From contig NZ_CP013387.1 in assembly GCF_001523745.2 (NCBI RefSeq), positions 2,108,001-2,172,000 of the forward strand: 64,000 nt of DNA. Direction: 5' to 3'. The notes under the pieces were generated by a model, which worked only from the letters and a program-made list of their open reading frames with translations, did no database searches and was not told the origin of the DNA. How positions within the stretch are numbered: position 1 is the first letter of the stretch; the number at the start of each line of letters is the position of its first letter. Source of the DNA: Burkholderia mayonis (GTDB taxonomy: Bacteria; Pseudomonadota; Gammaproteobacteria; Burkholderiales; Burkholderiaceae). This document shows, piece by piece, positions 11,232-20,109 of the stretch. The position numbers and the translations under genes were made by a program.

Positions 11232-12854
11232 TCAGTCGGCGACCTCGAACTGCGGCTGCAATCCAGCCACCGTCGCGATGGCAGCCCTCGCCGCGCTCGG
11301 CACGCCGCCCCCGCGGTGAATGAATTCCACCCGGAATTTCGCTTTCGGCACGTCGTCGGCCGGAATCGCACTCAACGGGAAATGCGCGACGACGTCCAGA
11401 TGCGTCAGGCAATTCGCGCAATGCACGACGTTCCAGCGGCTCAGAACCGATTTGTGGCCGAGGTAATACTCGCGCGTCTTGCCGTTCGAGTCCGTCACGG
11501 CCGCGTACGCCTTCATGATGAAGGATCCTTGGAACTGCGCGCGGTCAACGCCCGTCACCGTCAGCTTCTTCGTGCTGTTTCCGCTCGGTACGGCCAGCAA
11601 CGACGCCTTCAGTTCGGAAGCGACGTCGTCGAGCGAACCCCGCCCGTACGTGAATCCGAGCTGGCGCTCGATGTTGATGCAGTCCTCGGACATGTAGGCG
11701 TCGCCATTGGATTTCCTGAACGGATTGAGCGGCGTCTTGAGACCGAGCGCCTCGCCCGGCGCGAAACCGGGAGTCGGCCCTTGCGAATCGCTCGCGTTCG
11801 TGCCCGGATAGTCGCGGATGATGTCGAGATGGTCGGTGTGCCCCGTCTGCTTCTGCCAGACCCAGAACATGCGATCGACGTTGCAGTGATGGAAAAAGAA
11901 AATCGGATCCATGCCGGCCGTGTTGTTTTCCCCCATGTCGCCGTTCGCGCCGGCGATCTGTCCGACTTCGTCGCCGGGCCCGTTGCCGAGATCGAAACCG
12001 CCGACGGACAGATGGATGTCGTTGTGCGGCGATTCGACGGGCGTCACGTAGCCCGGGTTCGAGCTGTTCCATACCGATGCGGAAGTCGTATTGGAAAACA
12101 CCGTGTAGTTCGGCGCCGACAGGCAGCGGATGTATTTCGCATAGACGCCGTTCCTGGTCGGATTGGGATCCTCCGGCGTCGGCGAACTGCCGCGCAACCA
12201 TGCCTTCACGTTGCTGTTGAGCAGTTCGGTATTCTTCTTCGGATTCGGGAATTTCGCATTGTGTATAGTCGTCTGCTCGCGTGCCTCCGGCGTGCCGACG
12301 AGGCCGGACAACGGGTAACGCTTCGTCACATACCCTTTTGGTTTCTCGTAGATGTTGCCGTCACCCGGCAGGTGATCGGACAGCGCTTCGGGCAGCACGA
12401 ACGAGCGCAGCGGATTGTCGATTTCCTTGCCGTCCAGCACGAACGTCTCCTGGGTCAGAATCGACGGAATCCCGTGCTTCAGCGTATAGTCATCCGTCTC
12501 GTCCCAGAACGGCATCGACACGCCCGGCACGATGCTCTGGAGCGCCTCTTCGAGCTTGTAGACATACATCCGGTGCCAGGTCGGGAACAGCACGTTGCCG
12601 TGATTGCAGTAGCCGCCCCAATACGGATAGATGTCGTCTGGCGGCAAGGCGTCCACCGGCTTGCGATACTGGAACGGTTCGCCGTGATAGCCGCCAAGCG
12701 CGAAGAACGATTTCGGATCCGACGGCGGCAATGCCTTGATGCCGGCCCACGCGCGCACGAGATCTTCGAGCGGCTTCTTGTCCTCATCTGTGTCGTAGAG
12801 CTTCTGAAGGTCGCGCACCGACCGGCGCACTCTCAATCCATTCAAGTTAGACAT
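11232..12854 (-). CDS. Tyrosinase / polyphenol oxidase with C-terminal cap domain
   Basis: A 540-residue type-3 copper enzyme; tyrosinases hydroxylate monophenols and oxidise o-diphenols to quinones. Copper A ligands are His57, His85 and His94. Cys83 in GYCNHGN has the C-x-H spacing that forms a Cys-His thioether in fungal and plant enzymes. Copper B ligands are His277 and His281 (SPHNDIHL) and one of His322/His323 in FFFHHCNVDRMFWVW. A beta-rich C-terminal region (about 400-540) ends in a part with C-A-N-C, a C-x-x-C motif that in fungal pro-tyrosinases helps load copper. There is no signal peptide. AAGGAG precedes the ATG at 12854. A B. thailandensis enzyme of this type has been characterised as an acid-tolerant tyrosinase. 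Confidence 0.93.
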   Translation of the reverse strand: MSNLNGLRVRRSVRDLQKLYDTDEDKKPLEDLVRAWAGIKALPPSDPKSFFALGGYHGEPFQYRKPVDALPPDDIYPYWGGYCNHGNVLFPTWHRMYVYKLEEALQSIVPGVSMPFWDETDDYTLKHGIPSILTQETFVLDGKEIDNPLRSFVLPEALSDHLPGDGNIYEKPKGYVTKRYPLSGLVGTPEAREQTTIHNAKFPNPKKNTELLNSNVKAWLRGSSPTPEDPNPTRNGVYAKYIRCLSAPNYTVFSNTTSASVWNSSNPGYVTPVESPHNDIHLSVGGFDLGNGPGDEVGQIAGANGDMGENNTAGMDPIFFFHHCNVDRMFWVWQKQTGHTDHLDIIRDYPGTNASDSQGPTPGFAPGEALGLKTPLNPFRKSNGDAYMSEDCINIERQLGFTYGRGSLDDVASELKASLLAVPSGNSTKKLTVTGVDRAQFQGSFIMKAYAAVTDSNGKTREYYLGHKSVLSRWNVVHCANCLTHLDVVAHFPLSAIPADDVPKAKFRVEFIHRGGGVPSAARAAIATVAGLQPQFEVAD

Positions 12855-12905
12855 GTCCACTCCTTTTATCGCGTAGCGTTGTAGTCCCTCGGCATGCCTC
12901 GGGAT

Positions 12906-13655
12906 TTACGGATGACGGCGTCGTCTTGCGAGCACGCGCGCGATGGTCTCGGCCATGCCGGGAAACGCGCACGCGCTGCCCTCGCCCGGCTCAAGAACGG
13001 GCGGACGGGCGACCGACGGATCGCCATCGGTAAATGGGGGTAAAGGGTTGTACTGAATGCTGAGCTGAACCTTGCCGGCCACGACGTCGTTGGATAGCAG
13101 CGCAACGATCTTCAGCCCCTCATCGAGCCCGGATGAAATGCCGCCGCCCGTGATGCGCGTGCCGTCGATGACAAAGCGCGGATAGTCCGGCGCCACGTCG
13201 ATGCATGGAAACAGCCTGAGACAGGGGAGAAACGCCCAATGCGTCGTCGCTTTGTAACCATCCAGATAACCGGCTGCCGCGGCAAGCAGCGCCCCTTCGC
13301 ACACCGATGCCGCGTAATCGGCGAACGACGCCTGCCGCGACAGAAAATCCATGCGCGCCGAATCGAGCATCAAGCGCTGCAGCGCAGCGGGATCGCCGCC
13401 GGGCACCCAGAGCAGATCCACTTGCTCGACATCGCGAAAGCTCGGCAAATCGCCACCAAGCGTCAGGTGGTCGCGCGTCGCAACGGAAGAACCGTCGAAT
13501 GAGATCAGATGCACTTCGCGATGCGGCGCATCGTGGATCACGTCGGGCTCGATCTGCGCCATCCAGTCGAACAGCTCGCGCGGCACCGCGACGTCGAGCA
13601 GGTCTACGCCGTCGTACACGATGATGCCGATCCGATAAGCGTCAGTTGATCGCAT
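12906..13655 (-). CDS. DJ-1/PfpI superfamily protein (isonitrile hydratase-like)
   Basis: A 249-residue protein with the DJ-1/PfpI class-I-glutamine-amidotransferase-like fold. It opens with YRIGIIVYDGVDLLDVAVPRELF, has WVPGGDPAAL near 83-92 and the nucleophile elbow SVCEGALLAAAAG with Cys119. TGGGISSGLDEGL is the conserved segment seen in isonitrile hydratase InhA and in the ligand domains of AraC-type GlxA regulators. No DNA-binding domain follows, so it is an enzyme-type member; the substrate is unknown. Its start overlaps the end of the upstream membrane-protein gene by 14 bases, indicating translational coupling. The tyrosinase gene follows 51 bases later. Confidence 0.83.
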   Translation of the reverse strand: MRSTDAYRIGIIVYDGVDLLDVAVPRELFDWMAQIEPDVIHDAPHREVHLISFDGSSVATRDHLTLGGDLPSFRDVEQVDLLWVPGGDPAALQRLMLDSARMDFLSRQASFADYAASVCEGALLAAAAGYLDGYKATTHWAFLPCLRLFPCIDVAPDYPRFVIDGTRITGGGISSGLDEGLKIVALLSNDVVAGKVQLSIQYNPLPPFTDGDPSVARPPVLEPGEGSACAFPGMAETIARVLARRRRHP

Positions 13656-14274
13656 GGCTCGCCCTCGCCACCGTTATCGCGTCGTCCATCGCCCGCATTG
13701 CGACGTGATGGAGCATCATGCCGACCAGCATCGAGCACACCAGTCCATTGGCGCCCCACGGCCAGTCGACCAGATCCGCCCACGTCGTCAGCAGCATGGC
13801 CGACAGGCTCATTGCGAACATCATCGTACCGAGCGCGACCGCGACATCGACGATCCGCCTGAGCGGGCGGACGCCGCGCTTTCGCTCGCCGTGCACGCTC
13901 AGGATGCTCAAGCCGAGCATCGCCGCGGCGGTGAACGGAAACAGGCGGACGTGCAGGATCCAATCGTCGACGAAGGACGCACGGCTGCACAGTGCAAGCA
14001 CTGCCTCCGGATAAGTCGACGCAAAATCCGCAAGCAGCGCGCCGCTCAACACGGCCGCGCCTGCGATCGGCAATACGCCTGCGCGCACGTCTCGCCATGC
14101 ACGCATCGTCCCGACGCCGGCAAGTGCGAGCGCAGGCAGCGCGTTCCATGCCCAGAACGTCGGCGTATGCGATGCCGCGATGGGCAGCACGCACGCAACC
14201 CAGCCCGCCAACGCGTGCAGTACGACGCGAACCGAGCGCGCCCGATCGAAGCCGATGCTGGATGCACGGAACAT
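13642..14274 (-). CDS. Polytopic membrane protein of unknown function
   Basis: The 210-residue product beginning MFRASSIGFDRARSVRVVL has about six hydrophobic helices (14-32, 36-54, 61-80, 96-116, 133-152, 160-185). A short basic cytoplasmic loop, GERKRGVRPLRRI, lies in the middle. No motif I recognise. The ATG at 14274 is chosen because it begins just before the first helix; upstream in-frame sequence is Arg-rich and lacks helices. It overlaps the DJ-1/PfpI gene by 14 bases and appears to head a leftward unit that continues through tyrosinase. Confidence 0.7.
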   Translation of the reverse strand: MFRASSIGFDRARSVRVVLHALAGWVACVLPIAASHTPTFWAWNALPALALAGVGTMRAWRDVRAGVLPIAGAAVLSGALLADFASTYPEAVLALCSRASFVDDWILHVRLFPFTAAAMLGLSILSVHGERKRGVRPLRRIVDVAVALGTMMFAMSLSAMLLTTWADLVDWPWGANGLVCSMLVGMMLHHVAMRAMDDAITVARASHAIN

Positions 14275-15458
14275 CTGATGATCCCCGTCATGTATTTCTT
14301 CGTGTTCGTTGGCGCGGCCGCCTTCGGCGTGGTCTCGATTCCGATCGCCCGATTTCCGTCGGCGGCATCGCGCTTCATCGACGACGGATACGGCGCACAA
14401 TCGTCGCCGAAGGCATAGCATTCGCGCCATGTCCTTCCGCTTCGATGCAATGGGACCCGGTGCGCACGCGACAGCGCCTGCGGCGAGCGCCCCTTTCGGC
14501 ACGGGCGTCGTCAACGCGCAGCCCCCTTTTTGCCGGCGCTCCGGGCTTTCGCGCCCTCCTTCTGTATCCGGTGCAGTTTCGTCCTGCGAACGATGCCGTG
14601 CGCCTCCGCGCGACATGTCACGAGATCATGAGCGATCTCTCGTCGACGATGCTTCGTTGCCGGCCGTCACGGCCGTTCCCTCGATCATTCGAATGTCGAA
14701 GCATCTCAACTCGACGAATCACAGATCAATCTAGGCGGCGGCAGAGCGATTCCCCAACTACCAGAAGTAGTAGGCCCGGTCGGCTTGCGATGCCGATCGG
14801 CCGGGCCGCGCCGCACACCACTTTCTGCGACGCGGAAGAGCCGCTTGCCAACGGCACGGAAGCATCGACATGCTGTTGGGCGCGCACCGCTCCGAGCAGT
14901 CTTCGTAACGATGTGCTTCGTTAAAAGCGTTTGCGATGAATGGACTCGTTGCTATTGGTTCGCACTGTCTCGCGCTTACTTTCGCTGCGCCAGCCACGCA
15001 TGCGCCGCCGATCGAACACCGTTCTTTGTCGAGACGATTACGCGTGTCGCCCTCTTCGTCGGCGCCCCACAGACGACGCGCCGCCATCGCGCGGATTTTG
15101 CGTGTCGATTGTTCCCATGCGATTCCAGCGACACGATCGAAATCTGATGAACAGAAGACCATGCGCGATGATGTTCATCGTGCCCCCACCGCCGGTGGCC
15201 TGCGCATCCTGCTGGCCCACGCGATCGATCCCAAAGCCCCGCGAGCGTTCGGAGCAATACGGGGTGAGTGCATCGACGCCATCACGCACACGATCCAATC
15301 TCCCGGCTGCGTCATTGCGTCAGGCATCGACCCAAGGGAAAACCCTATAATGTCGCTTCGGCTCGGGCCGCATCCGGTCGTCCGCGCCCACGTACCGAGC
15401 CACGCGCGGAGGCAGGATCCGTGCCATATTTCGATGCGGCCTTCGCCGCGAATCCATC
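14275..15458. other. Long stretch without a convincing gene
   Basis: About 1.2 kb of lower GC and disordered codon usage. Several frames of 90-300 codons are open on both strands, but none has a ribosome site, a family motif or normal Burkholderia composition, and they overlap each other. It may be the decayed remains of genes or a long regulatory region for the divergent flanks. A TATAAT element lies at its right end (15346-15351). Confidence 0.5.
15346..15351 (+). promoter_or_regulatory. Perfect -10 element upstream of the 44-codon gene
   Basis: TATAAT preceded by GGGAAAACCC, a small inverted repeat. No good -35 lies at 16-18 bases; TTGCGT at 15315 is too far (25-base spacer). The start codon of the small gene is 108 bases downstream. 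Confidence 0.35.
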
Positions 15459-15593
15459 ATGAAGCGAATCGGAGCGTTTTTCATTGCGACCTGGTCGGCC
15501 GCCGCGCTGCTCTATCTGGGACGGCACTCGGTGCCGATGATCGCGATGAGCGGCGTCGTCGCGCTTGCGAGTTTCGATCTGTTTCGTCCGTAA
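15459..15593 (+). CDS. 44-residue single-span membrane protein
   Basis: The reading frame encodes MKRIGAFFIATWSAAALLYL followed by GRHSVPMIAMSGVVALASFDLFRP. It has a positive N-terminus and a hydrophobic helix at about 5-20, a short polar turn around GRHS, and a second hydrophobic stretch at about 26-40. It could therefore span the membrane once or twice. Third codon positions are typical of the genome, unlike other frames nearby. The ribosome site is weak. I do not recognise a family. It stands alone between non-coding stretches, upstream of the sedolisin gene. Confidence 0.55.
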   Translation: MKRIGAFFIATWSAAALLYLGRHSVPMIAMSGVVALASFDLFRP

Positions 15594-16021
15594 CCCGGCT
15601 GCGGCGTGCAAGCTCGCGGCCGCTTCCACATCGGCCGCCGCCAAGCGAAATCGCTGCCCGATCGGACCGCCAATCGTATCGGCTCACGGCGAAAACAGCG
15701 TTCGTCGACGCCTCACCGGTCTCGACTTCGCACCTCGACGCAGCCTCTAGAAGGGTCCGTCAAAAGAGAAAGGTGTCGCGCGCACGCACCACATTCTTTC
15801 ATTCAGCATCCCAAGCAATTTCATCCAACTCCATTTCACCTTTCATTCACCGTTCACCATTCAGATAGTGGGCTGGTGTGTCACTTTTTCTCTGTCAGCA
15901 GTAACAGCTAACGAAACTGGCAGTTACCGAAACGAGAAGTGCTCGCATACGCTTAGCGCGCTCTCTTCCCCACAAGGGTCGGAGCTTGACAACGTCGCAC
16001 TCTCTCAAAAGGACACACTCG
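15594..16021. other. Non-coding leader region of the protease gene
   Basis: No gene seen. The middle (about 15785-15865) is strikingly poor in G, with recurrent TTTCATTCA/TTCACC words, in contrast to the surrounding DNA. The last 40 bases hold an AAAAGGA ribosome site for the protease. The promoter was not resolved. Confidence 0.5.
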
Positions 16022-17770
16022 ATGAACAGGACCGCCGAAATTGCACTCTCCCTTTCCCCGCTGTGCAGGCGACTTGCCTGCGTGTGGCCGTTCGCGCTCG
16101 CCGCCGGCGTCGCCCACGGCGCGACGGACTGGGTCGATACGCATACCAAATCTTTCTTGAACCATGCGCAGATCGAGACGCTCGCCCACAGCGCGAACAC
16201 CGCATCGCTCGAGGTCGCGTCCGGCGAAGCTACGCACATCGTGGTCAGCCTGAAGCTGCGCAATGCCGAGCAACTGAAAGCCATCGCGCACAACGTCAAC
16301 GATCCGCATAGTTCGCAGTACCGTCAATTCATCACGAGCGCGCAATTCCTGTCGAACTACGCACCGACCGAAGCGCAGGCGAAGCAAGTCGTCGACTATC
16401 TGCGCAAGAACGGCTTCGTCGACATCCGCGTCGCGCCGAACCGCATGCTCGTTTCCGCGCGCGGCACCGCGGGCACGGTCAAGCAGGCGTTCAACACGTC
16501 GCTCGTCCACTTCGAATACGCGGGCCGCTCGGGCTTTGCGAACGCATCCACCGCGCAGGTGCCGAGCGCGCTCGGCGACGTCGTCGGCTCCGTACTCGGC
16601 CTGCAGAACGTCGCGCGCGCACGGCCGCTGTCGAAGACCGGCGCCGTCGCGAAACCGCAGGCGCTCGCGTCGGGCACGGCGACGGGCCACTACCCGTCGG
16701 AATTCCCGGGGCTCTACAACGCGACCGGCGTGCCGACCGCGGCGAACGCGACGGTCGGCATCATGACGATCGGCGGCGTGTCGCAAGCGCTGTCGGATCT
16801 GCAGCAGTTCACGAGCGCGAACGGCTATTCGAGCGTGTCGGCACAGACCGTGCAGACCAACGGCTCGGGCGGCAACTACAGCGACGACCAGGAAGGCCAG
16901 GGCGAATGGGATCTCGACAGCCAGTCGATCGTCGGCTCCGCGGGCGGTCAGGTCGGCCAACTGATCTTCTACATGGCCGATCTCAACGCGTCGGGCAACA
17001 CCGGCCTCACGCAAGCGTTCAACCAAGCCGTATCGGACGACACGGCGAAAGTGATCAACGTGTCGCTCGGCTGGTGCGAAACCGATGCGAACGCGGACGG
17101 CACGCTCGCCGCCGAAGAGCAGATCTTCACGCAGGCGGTCGCGCAGGGCCAGACGTTCGCCGTGTCGTCGGGCGACGAAGGCGTCTACGAATGCAACAAC
17201 CGCGGCTATCCGGACGGTTCGAACTACTCGGTATCGTGGCCGGCGTCGTCGCCGCACGTGCTCGCGATCGGCGGCACGACGCTCTACACGTCGTCGTCAG
17301 GCACGTTCTCGAACGAGACCGTGTGGAACGAAGGACTCGACGGCAACGGCAAGCTGTGGGCGACGGGCGGCGGCGTCAGCACGATCCTGCCGAATCCGTC
17401 GTGGCAGTCGGGCAGCAACCGCAAGCTGCCGGACGTGTCGTTCGACGCCGCGCAAAGCACGGGGGCGTACATCTACAACTACGGCCAGTTGCAGCAGATC
17501 GGCGGCACGAGCCTGTCCGCGCCGATCTTCAGCGGCTTCTGGGCACGGATCCTGTCGGCGAACGGTGCGAACCTCGGCTTCCCGGCCGCGCGCTTCTATC
17601 ACTCGATCCCGGCACATTCGTCGCTCGTGCGCTACGACGTCACGTCTGGCAACAACGGCTATCAGGGGTACGGCTACAACGCGTCGACCGGCTGGGACTA
17701 CCCGACCGGCTGGGGCAGCATCAACATCTCGAATCTGAACCAGCTCATCCAGTCGGGCGGCTTCAACTAA
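16022..17770 (+). CDS. Secreted sedolisin-family (S53) serine-carboxyl protease
   Basis: The 582-residue precursor has a long signal peptide (1 to about 34, ending VAHG-A). A pro-domain (about 45-190) carries the Pro-kumamolisin wording HVVVSLKLRNAEQLK-like, DPHSSQYRQFIT and LSNYAPTEAQ. The catalytic domain follows. Catalytic Glu295 and Asp299 sit in QGEWDLDSQ, the oxyanion Asp385 in SSGDEGV, and Ser497 in GGTSLSAP; these are the S53 tetrad residues. The C-terminal end (YGYNASTGWDYPTGWGS) resembles the calcium-binding tail of the family. Such enzymes are acid-active extracellular peptidases whose pro-domain is cleaved autocatalytically. The ATG at 16022 follows an AAAAGGA site. No accessory secretion genes lie nearby. 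Confidence 0.92.
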   Translation: MNRTAEIALSLSPLCRRLACVWPFALAAGVAHGATDWVDTHTKSFLNHAQIETLAHSANTASLEVASGEATHIVVSLKLRNAEQLKAIAHNVNDPHSSQYRQFITSAQFLSNYAPTEAQAKQVVDYLRKNGFVDIRVAPNRMLVSARGTAGTVKQAFNTSLVHFEYAGRSGFANASTAQVPSALGDVVGSVLGLQNVARARPLSKTGAVAKPQALASGTATGHYPSEFPGLYNATGVPTAANATVGIMTIGGVSQALSDLQQFTSANGYSSVSAQTVQTNGSGGNYSDDQEGQGEWDLDSQSIVGSAGGQVGQLIFYMADLNASGNTGLTQAFNQAVSDDTAKVINVSLGWCETDANADGTLAAEEQIFTQAVAQGQTFAVSSGDEGVYECNNRGYPDGSNYSVSWPASSPHVLAIGGTTLYTSSSGTFSNETVWNEGLDGNGKLWATGGGVSTILPNPSWQSGSNRKLPDVSFDAAQSTGAYIYNYGQLQQIGGTSLSAPIFSGFWARILSANGANLGFPAARFYHSIPAHSSLVRYDVTSGNNGYQGYGYNASTGWDYPTGWGSINISNLNQLIQSGGFN

Positions 17771-17880
17771 GCCGGCGCCCGCCGGCGTGAGCAGCAGATG
17801 CCAGGCCGCAATCGGCAGGCGGCGAACGACAAGCGCGACGCGACCGGAGGGCGCGCCGCGCTTTTCTGCATACCGACGTT

Positions 17881-18720
17881 TCAGCTCACCGCACGCTTCG
17901 CGTTGCGTCCGCGCAGCCATTCGAGCGCAAGCAGCAGACAGGTCGAAAAGACGATGAGGATCGTCGCGAGCGCGGCGATCGTCGGACTGATGTTTTCGCG
18001 GATGCCAGTGAACATCTGGCGCGGCAGCGTCGTCTGGTCGGCGCCCGCGAGGAACAGCGTGACGACCACTTCGTCGAACGACGTCGCGAACGCGAATAGC
18101 GCGCCCGACATCACGCCCGGCGCGATCACGGGCAGCGTCACGCGGAAGAACGTCGTCACCGGATTCGCGCCGAGCGACAGACTCGCGCGCACGAGATTCT
18201 GATTGAAGCCCTGCAGCGTCGCCGCGACGGTCGTCACGACGAACGGCACGCCGAGCGCCGCGTGCGCGCAGATGAGCCCCGTATACGTGTTCGCGAGGCC
18301 GAGCGGCGCGAAGAACAGATACATGCCGACGCCCACGACGACGACGGGCACGATCATCGGCGACAGCAACACCGCCATCAGCAGGCCCTTGCCGCGAAAA
18401 TCCGTCTTCGTCAGGCCGATCGCGGCGAGCGTGCCGAGCACGGTCGCGACGAGCGTCGCGGCCGGCGCGACGATGAAGCTGTTCTTCGCGGCCATCCGCC
18501 ACTCGTCGGACGCAAGCAGGTTCTCGTACCAGCGCATCGAGAAGCCCGGGATCGGATAGACGAGAAACGTGCTCGACGAGAACGACAGCGGCACGATCGC
18601 GAGCACGGGCAGGATCAGATACAGCAGCGTCAGCACGACGAGACCGCGCAGCACGAAATACCATGCACGCTCGGCCATCGATACGTGCGGTGCAAAGAGC
18701 GGCTTCGCAAGCAATTTCAT
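17881..18720 (-). CDS. ABC transporter permease, PotC/YdcV type
   Basis: A 279-residue inner-membrane permease with six predicted helices and the EAA loop read as ASLSLGANPVTTFFRVTLPVIAPG. It contacts the ATPase encoded at 21228-22328. It resembles PotC-type second permeases of spermidine/putrescine importers. The ATG at 18720 is followed by a short amphipathic N-terminus and TM1 at about 23-45. It lies 29 bases after the first permease gene in the same direction and ends the transporter operon; the protease gene converges from the other side. Confidence 0.92.
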   Translation of the reverse strand: MKLLAKPLFAPHVSMAERAWYFVLRGLVVLTLLYLILPVLAIVPLSFSSSTFLVYPIPGFSMRWYENLLASDEWRMAAKNSFIVAPAATLVATVLGTLAAIGLTKTDFRGKGLLMAVLLSPMIVPVVVVGVGMYLFFAPLGLANTYTGLICAHAALGVPFVVTTVAATLQGFNQNLVRASLSLGANPVTTFFRVTLPVIAPGVMSGALFAFATSFDEVVVTLFLAGADQTTLPRQMFTGIRENISPTIAALATILIVFSTCLLLALEWLRGRNAKRAVS

Positions 18721-18749
18721 GTTCGTTTTCCTGGTTCGCCCGGCTTCGC

Positions 18750-20018
18750 TCAGCCGAGGCTCAATTGCGTGCGGGTGAAGCGGCCGTAGATCGCGTACAG
18801 CACGAGCGTCGCGGCGAGCAGCAGGCCGCCGAGCGCGCACGCCATCCCCCAGTTGATCGTCACGTTCGTGAAATACGCGACGTAGTAGCTGACCATCTGA
18901 TCGTTCGGGCCGCCGAGCAACGCGGGCGTGATGTAGTAGCCGATCGCGAGGATGAACACGAGCAGCGCGCCCGCACCGATGCCGGGATACGTTTGCGGCA
19001 CGTACACGCGCCAGAACGCGGCGAACGGGTGGCTGCCGAGCGACACCGCCGCGCGCTGATAGCTCGGCGGAATCGACTTCATCACGCTGTAGAGCGGCAG
19101 GATCATGAACGGCAGCAGGATGTGCGTCATCGAGATGTAGACGCCGACACGATTGAACAGCAGCGCAAGCGGCTGCGAGATCAGTCCGACGTCGATCAGC
19201 GCGCGATTGACGAGCCCTTCGCTTTGCAGCAGCACGATCCATGCGGCGACGCGCACGAGCACCGACGTCCAGAACGGAATCAGCACGAGGATCATCGCGA
19301 GATTCGCGCGCCGCTCGGGCAGCGTCGAGATCCAGTACGCGAGCGGATAGCCGAGCAACAGCGCGAACAGCGTGACCGCGAAGCCGATCACGAGCGTGCG
19401 GCCGAAGATCGCGAGATAGATCGATTGATCGGGATCGGCGGGCACGACCTGGCCGAAGCCGTCCTGCTTGTGATCGAGCGCCGCGAGCAGATAGAACGGC
19501 GAATAGCGGCCGCCGTTCTTCGCGATCGCCTGCCAGTAAGCGGAGTCGCCCCAGCGCTCGTCAAGCTCGATCAGCTTCGCGCGCGTCTGCGCGGGCGTGA
19601 GTGTCGCGTTCGCATCGCCCGTCAACGGCATCGCGCGCGCGGTCTTCGCGACGAGCGACCGATAGCCGGGGATTTCGGTGTTCAGGCGCCGCGCGAGCGC
19701 GCCCATCGCCTCGCTGTCGGCGACCAGCGTGAGATCGGCCGCGAGCGCCACGTAGGCGGCGTTGCCGGGCGGCGCCTTGCGGTCCCAGTTCGCGAGCGCG
19801 GCGACCGCATGCGGCAGCGCGGTCGCGATCTCGGGATTCTGCACGGCGCGCGTGAGCAGCGCGCCGATCGGGACCACGAACACGAGCAGCAGGAATACCG
19901 CGAGCGGCGCGACGAGCAGCAGCGCCATCGCGCGTTTCCTGGCCTCGGCCGCTTTCAGTTCACGCTTGAGCGAGTGAGTCGGCGGCGCCGACTGCGTAGC
20001 GATCGTCATCGAATTCAA
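18750..20018 (-). CDS. ABC transporter permease, PotB/YdcU type, with large extracytoplasmic insert
   Basis: A roughly 420-residue permease. After TM1 (about 30-55, LLLVAPLAVFLLLVFVVPIG) comes a hydrophilic segment of about 145 residues. The remaining helices and the EAA loop AAVSLGSHPFAAFWRVYVPQTYPG follow. PotB itself is about 280 residues, so the insert is the notable feature; longer permeases of this kind occur in the polyamine/opine branch. A TTG at 20018 has a GGAG site 7 bases upstream; the next ATG (20009) would shorten it by 3 residues. It lies about 90 bases after the substrate-binding protein gene. Confidence 0.9.
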   Translation of the reverse strand: MNSMTIATQSAPPTHSLKRELKAAEARKRAMALLLVAPLAVFLLLVFVVPIGALLTRAVQNPEIATALPHAVAALANWDRKAPPGNAAYVALAADLTLVADSEAMGALARRLNTEIPGYRSLVAKTARAMPLTGDANATLTPAQTRAKLIELDERWGDSAYWQAIAKNGGRYSPFYLLAALDHKQDGFGQVVPADPDQSIYLAIFGRTLVIGFAVTLFALLLGYPLAYWISTLPERRANLAMILVLIPFWTSVLVRVAAWIVLLQSEGLVNRALIDVGLISQPLALLFNRVGVYISMTHILLPFMILPLYSVMKSIPPSYQRAAVSLGSHPFAAFWRVYVPQTYPGIGAGALLVFILAIGYYITPALLGGPNDQMVSYYVAYFTNVTINWGMACALGGLLLAATLVLYAIYGRFTRTQLSLG

Positions 20019-20109
20019 CGGTTGTCTCCGGCCGAAACGCCGTTCGGAGGAATGCCGCGCGCGCCGCCGTGACGCGCGCGGCCGATTGCTTCATCGGCTC
20101 ACGCGGCCG

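Noticed and set aside
14936..15868. 310-codon rightward frame with a signal-peptide-like start
   Set aside because: Composition after the first 30 residues is Arg/Ser/His-rich, it contains the better 44-codon frame in another phase, and no ribosome site precedes it.
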